Positions 60,488 to 64,000 of a DNA stretch of 64,000 bases are shown in pieces. The notes under the pieces are model-generated. The model ran no database searches, was not told the DNA's origin, and saw only the letters and a list, made by a program, of their open reading frames with translations. A program made the translations under genes and the position numbers. Numbering within the stretch: the first letter of the stretch is position 1; every line of letters begins with the position of its first letter. This stretch comes from CAZVYJ01 sp964631565 (GTDB lineage Bacteria; Planctomycetota; Phycisphaerae; SM23-33): assembly GCA_964631565.1 (NCBI GenBank), contig CAZVYJ010000002.1, forward strand, positions 1 to 64,000. The letters run 5' to 3'.

Positions 60488-61884
60488 CCTCACGCACGCA
60501 GCCAACCCGGACGCTCCGGAAAATAACCCTCGACGGCTGGGACCGGCGATACGAGCAGCTCAAATCATCCGGCCTTCTCGAGCCGGGCTACGGCGGCCCG
60601 CTGAGGCGGCATCTTGAAGACGGCGACAGGCGGCTGGAGCGCCTGCTGTATGACGACTCGGCTGCGGCGCTGCGGCTGTGGAACTTCCTGCTCACCGAGG
60701 AAGACCGTCTGCACGACGCCCGCCGGCAGGGCAAAAAACTCGTCGGGGCGATGAAAGACCTCGGCACCGTCCCGGTGATGGCCTACTCGCTGCCGGACGT
60801 GGTGGCGTTCTATCCGGACGGTGCGTGGTGGATTCCCTGCGTAATGGAGCTTGACGCCGGCCTGCTGGAAATCGCCGACTCGCTGGGAATCGACGAAACG
60901 TTCTGCCCAGTGCGTGCGGTGCTCGGTGCATTTTTAACCGAGGCGCATTTCCCGATACCTGATTTGCTGACGTGCAGCGTCGGCGCGGTCTGCGACGATT
61001 TCTCAGCCATCGCACAGCGGCTGAATGGGCTTGGATATCCGATACTTTGGTGGGAAATTCCGCACCGCCGCACGCCGGCAGACGGCGAAGAAGCCGTTGC
61101 GCTGCCGGGCGGCTTCGTGGCCCCTAATGGGCAGGTTGAGTTCGTCAAGGGCCAGTTGCAGGCCGTAAGGTCGGCCGTCGAGCAACTCGCCGGTGAAAAA
61201 CTGGACGACGCGAAGCTCGCCGACGGCATCGCCGTCGCCAATCGCGTCCGCAGGCTGCTGACTGAGCTGCGGCGTAAAGTTTTCACAGCACCGACATGTC
61301 CGATGCCGGCACTCGAAATGCTCATCGCGGAGATGCTGGCGATTCACTACTGCTCAGACCGCGACGAGTGCATCGCCGTGCTGGAAGACCTGCTTAACGA
61401 GGTGGAGGCGCGAACGGCCGCCGGCGCGGGGCACATGGATAAAGACGCCGTCCGGTTGTTCTGGGTGAACCCGGTGGCCGACATGCGGGCAATGAACCTT
61501 GTAGAACAGTGCGGCGCAAGAGTGTGCGGAACAGACAATCTTTTCTTCCACGCGCTGGATGAGATACCGCAGAATATTCCGCCGATGGACGCTCTGGCGA
61601 TGACGGCCCTTGCCGACGCCATGGTCGGGCCCGCCTGCGACAGGGCGGCCCGCATCTGCCGCGACATCGCCGAATTCGGCTGCGAGGGCGTCGTGATATC
61701 ACGTATTCCCGGCGCCAGCCACTGCGCAATAGAGGGCGGAATCATCGCGGATATGATAGAATCCACGCTCCGCCTGCCGGTGATAGAGCTGGAAGTTCCG
61801 CCGGTGGCGGATTCGATGTACCCGGCCCTGCGCAACCGCGTGGAAGGGCTTGTGGAAATAGTGAAGGAGTCTCGGCGGTCATGA
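60484..61884 (+). CDS. 2-hydroxyacyl-CoA dehydratase-family subunit-like protein (long)
   Basis: A 466-residue protein in the same superfamily, closer to HgdA-type subunits in length. MAYSLPDVVAFYPDGAWWIP, DLLTCSVGAVCDDFSAIAQRL, VNPVADMRAMNLVEQCGARVCGTDNLF, ISRIPGASHCAIEGGII and EVPPVADSMYPALRNRVEGL are family-like. It starts at the ATGA overlap with the previous stop. The long frame extending further upstream is not coding. Its own stop overlaps the activase start (ATGA). Confidence 0.78.
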   Translation: MTSRTQPTRTLRKITLDGWDRRYEQLKSSGLLEPGYGGPLRRHLEDGDRRLERLLYDDSAAALRLWNFLLTEEDRLHDARRQGKKLVGAMKDLGTVPVMAYSLPDVVAFYPDGAWWIPCVMELDAGLLEIADSLGIDETFCPVRAVLGAFLTEAHFPIPDLLTCSVGAVCDDFSAIAQRLNGLGYPILWWEIPHRRTPADGEEAVALPGGFVAPNGQVEFVKGQLQAVRSAVEQLAGEKLDDAKLADGIAVANRVRRLLTELRRKVFTAPTCPMPALEMLIAEMLAIHYCSDRDECIAVLEDLLNEVEARTAAGAGHMDKDAVRLFWVNPVADMRAMNLVEQCGARVCGTDNLFFHALDEIPQNIPPMDALAMTALADAMVGPACDRAARICRDIAEFGCEGVVISRIPGASHCAIEGGIIADMIESTLRLPVIELEVPPVADSMYPALRNRVEGLVEIVKESRRS

Positions 61885-62663
61885 TTGCTGCTGGAATAGA
61901 TGCCGGTTCGCGCGCCATCAAGGTCGTCCTGCTGAACGGCGACGACGGCGGCGTGCTCGCGTCGGCGGCGGCTCCGCAGGGGCTGAAGCAGGACGCCCTC
62001 GCGTGCGGGCTGTTCGAGAAGGTGCTGAAAGACAGCGGCCTGGACCGCGGCAGCGTCGGCGGGATCGTCGCCACCGGATACGGGCGGAACAACGTCAGCA
62101 TCGCCGATAAGGTCGTGACGGAAATCACCTGCCACGCACGCGGCGTGTTCCACCTCATGCCGCAGGCACGTACCGTAATCGAAATCGGCGGGCAGGACAG
62201 CAAGCTGCTCAAGCTGAACGATAACGGCACGGTCCGCGACTTCGCCATGAACGACCGCTGTGCAGCAGGCACGGGCAAGTTCATGGAGCTTGTCGCAGAC
62301 AGGCTTGAGATGCGACCGGAAGAGCTTGGCCGCTTCGCGTGCAGCAGCAAAAGCCCAGCCGCCATCAGCAGCACGTGCGTGGTATTCGCCGAAACAGAAA
62401 TCATCGGCCTGCTGGCGGGCGGCTGCCGGCCTGAAGACATCGCAGCAGGCGTCGAAAGGTCCATTGCAAACCGCATCCGCGCTATGATGGGAAGAAACTT
62501 CGAGACGCCGGTCGTTCTGACCGGCGGAGTGGCCCTTATTCCCGGGGTTGACACGGCCCTTGCGGAAGCCATAGGAACCGAAGTTACTGTCGCCCCGATG
62601 CCGCAGATGACCGGCGCACTGGGGGCTGCACTGATGGCCGACGGTTTTTGCAGGACCAGATAA
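61881..62663 (+). CDS. 2-hydroxyacyl-CoA dehydratase activase (BadF/BadG/BcrA/BcrD ATPase)
   Basis: A 260-residue ASKHA-fold ATPase. AGIDAGSRAIKVVLL is the phosphate-binding start and IEIGGQDSKLL the second motif. NDRCAAGTGKFMELVA and ISSTCVVFAETEIIGLLAGG carry the two Cys that bind the bridging [4Fe-4S] cluster in HgdC-type dimers, and VVLTGGVALIPGV the adenosine motif. It transfers electrons to the dehydratase component by ATP hydrolysis. Coupling to three dehydratase-like proteins is unusual. It ends at repeat A7. Confidence 0.93.
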   Translation: MIAAGIDAGSRAIKVVLLNGDDGGVLASAAAPQGLKQDALACGLFEKVLKDSGLDRGSVGGIVATGYGRNNVSIADKVVTEITCHARGVFHLMPQARTVIEIGGQDSKLLKLNDNGTVRDFAMNDRCAAGTGKFMELVADRLEMRPEELGRFACSSKSPAAISSTCVVFAETEIIGLLAGGCRPEDIAAGVERSIANRIRAMMGRNFETPVVLTGGVALIPGVDTALAEAIGTEVTVAPMPQMTGALGAALMADGFCRTR

Positions 62664-62794
62664 GCTCTGTTTGAAAACCCAATAAAATGGGTGGCACGGC
62701 TTGCTCGCAAGCCGTGTTCGCTTAGAATCAACACGGGATGCAAGCATCCCGTGCCACCCTCAATATGAAGTTTTTCGTAGTTTCCAAACAGAGC
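62664..62794. repeat. Family A repeat with outer inverted arms, copy A7
   Basis: Outer arms GCTCTGTTTGAAAAC (62664-62678) and GTTTCCAAACAGAGC (62780-62794) match at 14 of 15 positions. Inside are CACGGCTTGCtcGCAAGCCGTG and CACGGGATGCaaGCATCCCGTG between GGGTGGCACGG and CCGTGCCACCC, which are perfectly inverted too. It lies between the activase and selA. Confidence 0.9.
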
Positions 62795-62813
62795 CTGAAA
62801 GCGGGAGCCTGAA

Positions 62814-64000
62814 ATGACGAAATCCAGACAGGATTCAAAAGCAAAAAAGGAATTGCTCAGGAACATTCCATCGGTCAGCGCACTGCTGGAAAGCGGCGGG
62901 GCGGCTGAATTGCTTACGGGCCGGCCGAGAGAACTGGTCGCCGACTGCATAAGGCAGGCCGTCGAGACCGTCCGGCATCGGCTGATTGACGGCGGCGACG
63001 CTGACATAAGCGAAACAGGCATACTCTCGCTCGCCTCGGAGATTCTCGCCGCACGCACAAGCCCGCACGTGCGCCGCGCAATCAACGCGACAGGCATAGT
63101 ACTGCACACCGGCCTGGGCAGGGCGGTGCTGGCCGAGTGCGTCGTCGATTCCATGGTCGAGGAGCTTAAAGGCTCGGTAACGCTGGCCGTCGACCGCGAA
63201 AGCGGCAAGCGCAGCGAGCGGCACAATCGCATCGAATATATCCTCACTGAGCTTACCGGCGCTGAGGCGGCCACGGTGGTCAATAACAACGCAGCCGCAA
63301 CCATGCTCGTTCTGGCGGCCCTGGCCACCGGTAAAGAAGTGCTCGTTTCGCGCGGACAGCTCATCGAAATCGGCGGCAGCTTCCGCCTGCCGGACGTCAT
63401 GGAGCAGAGCTGGGCGAAGCTCGTCGAGGTCGGTACGACCAACCGCACGCACCTGCGCGACTACGAAAAAGCCATCACCGAAAACACGACGGTCCTGATG
63501 CGAGTACATCCGAGCAACTTCCGCGTGGTGGGCTTCACGGCCGAGCCGGAACTGAAGGAGATGGCCGAACTCGCGCACAGCCGCGGGCTGGTCATGGTGG
63601 ACGACCTCGGGGCCGGCGCGCTGCTCGACCTTGAACAGTTCGGCCTGCCGCATGAGCCGACGGCCGCCGAATCCATAAAGGCCGGCTCGGACGTCGTGCT
63701 GTTCAGTGCCGACAAGCTCATCGGCGGGCCGCAGGGCGGCATAATCGTCGGCAAGCGTGAAATCATCGAGAAAATCCGCAAGCACCCGCTGGCCCGCGCG
63801 TTCCGCGTGGATAAGACATGCCTGATGGCCCTTGAGCGCACGCTGCACCTGTTTCGCGACCCGCAGAAGCTCCGCCGCGAGAATCCGACGTACCGCATGC
63901 TCACCATGACGCGCGATGAACTTCGTCTCAGGGCGGAAAAACTGGCGGACGACATAAACGCAGCCGCCACCGCCGCGAAGGCCGAAGCCGCCGACGGCGC
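62814..64000 (+). CDS. selA: L-seryl-tRNA(Sec) selenium transferase (partial, cut by window edge)
   Basis: PLP enzyme converting Ser-tRNA(Sec) to Sec-tRNA(Sec) with selenophosphate. It is open to the end of the window, with 395 codons visible out of ~470 expected. RAINATGIVLHTGLGRAVL is the SelA N-terminal signature, SDVVLFSADKLIGGPQGGII has the PLP Lys at residue 301, and VDDLGAGALLDLEQFGLPHE the active-site region. It follows repeat A7 and the activase. Its presence implies selenocysteine use in this organism; no SECIS-bearing gene is identified here. Confidence 0.93.
   Translation, partial: MTKSRQDSKAKKELLRNIPSVSALLESGGAAELLTGRPRELVADCIRQAVETVRHRLIDGGDADISETGILSLASEILAARTSPHVRRAINATGIVLHTGLGRAVLAECVVDSMVEELKGSVTLAVDRESGKRSERHNRIEYILTELTGAEAATVVNNNAAATMLVLAALATGKEVLVSRGQLIEIGGSFRLPDVMEQSWAKLVEVGTTNRTHLRDYEKAITENTTVLMRVHPSNFRVVGFTAEPELKEMAELAHSRGLVMVDDLGAGALLDLEQFGLPHEPTAAESIKAGSDVVLFSADKLIGGPQGGIIVGKREIIEKIRKHPLARAFRVDKTCLMALERTLHLFRDPQKLRRENPTYRMLTMTRDELRLRAEKLADDINAAATAAKAEAADG

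Noticed and set aside
3403..62794. CRISPR array from the repeated hairpins
   Set aside because: The copies are isolated, tens of kilobases apart, of unequal inner sequence, with no regular spacing and no cas genes.
62835..63970. Minus-strand ORFs at the right end
   Set aside because: They lie over selA, whose plus-strand frame is clear and open to the edge.

Overview
The window looks like a Planctomycetota chromosome, most likely Phycisphaerae or a relative. The reasons are GC-rich coding DNA, a PEP-CTERM protein ending VPEPATMALLGLGG..RR, a Minf_1886-family protein, large secreted glycoside hydrolases (GH95-like, GH116-like fused to NHL repeats), single-TM pseudopilin-like proteins, and many intergenic palindromic repeats. 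An anaerobic or microaerophilic life is inferred from 2-hydroxyacyl-CoA dehydratase-type Fe-S proteins with their activase, Fe-S aldo-keto reductases, a TM1266-type protein and selA. The assignment rests on family knowledge, not on a marker gene. No rRNA, CRISPR array, intact transposase, phage or plasmid gene is visible.

Layout. 0-3.3 kb: minus-strand, end-overlapping operon metG - Minf_1886 protein - small membrane protein - cell-wall amidase. 3.4-6.0 kb: SprT-like protein whose tail runs into repeats, a repeat-filled gap, and a PocR-AraC regulator divergent from a PEP-CTERM protein. 7-15.4 kb: surface glycan genes (secreted alpha/alpha-toroid protein, NodB deacetylase, phosphoethanolamine-transferase-like sulfatase coupled to a degenerate CPBP protein), then a candidate small RNA gene, an intact CPBP protease, trpC and a TPR protein. 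15.8-25.2 kb: GH95-like enzyme, a coupled Ser/Thr kinase-phosphoesterase pair with YhbY, a YbhN-type flippase-like protein, a PilZ protein, ogt, and a Gfo/Idh/MocA-ThuA pair. 25.5-33.4 kb: two pseudopilin-like proteins, aconitase, a LOG protein, a lipoprotein, a BatA-like protein and an AmrS-type radical SAM enzyme. 33.5-35.8 kb: rplM-rpsI-argC followed by a 24-residue basic micro-protein gene. 36-42.4 kb: secreted hypotheticals, a DUF296 protein, a decayed GxxExxY gene between inverted repeats, and an arsR-AKR-AKR operon. 42.5-45.7 kb: serine operon (class V aminotransferase + serA) behind a strong promoter and a structured leader. 47-52 kb: LarA-like racemase, ilvD, small proteins and tRNA-Leu(UAA). 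52.3-57.7 kb: charged secreted proteins and a 1433-residue GH116-like fusion. 58-64 kb: three 2-hydroxyacyl-CoA dehydratase-like proteins plus activase, then selA cut by the window edge.

Most worth following: (1) the 58-62.7 kb dehydratase-like cluster with three subunit homologues and one activase beside selA; (2) the 42.7 kb serine leader, with a palindrome over the -10, two long hairpins and a sequestered Shine-Dalgarno; (3) an orphan small RNA gene at 12.35 kb; (4) the 24-residue basic protein after rplM-rpsI-argC; (5) a nested-palindrome repeat family with at least eight copies, several bounded by their own inverted arms; (6) the inverted-repeat-bounded GxxExxY pseudogene. All calls come from reading the sequence; no database search or folding program was run.
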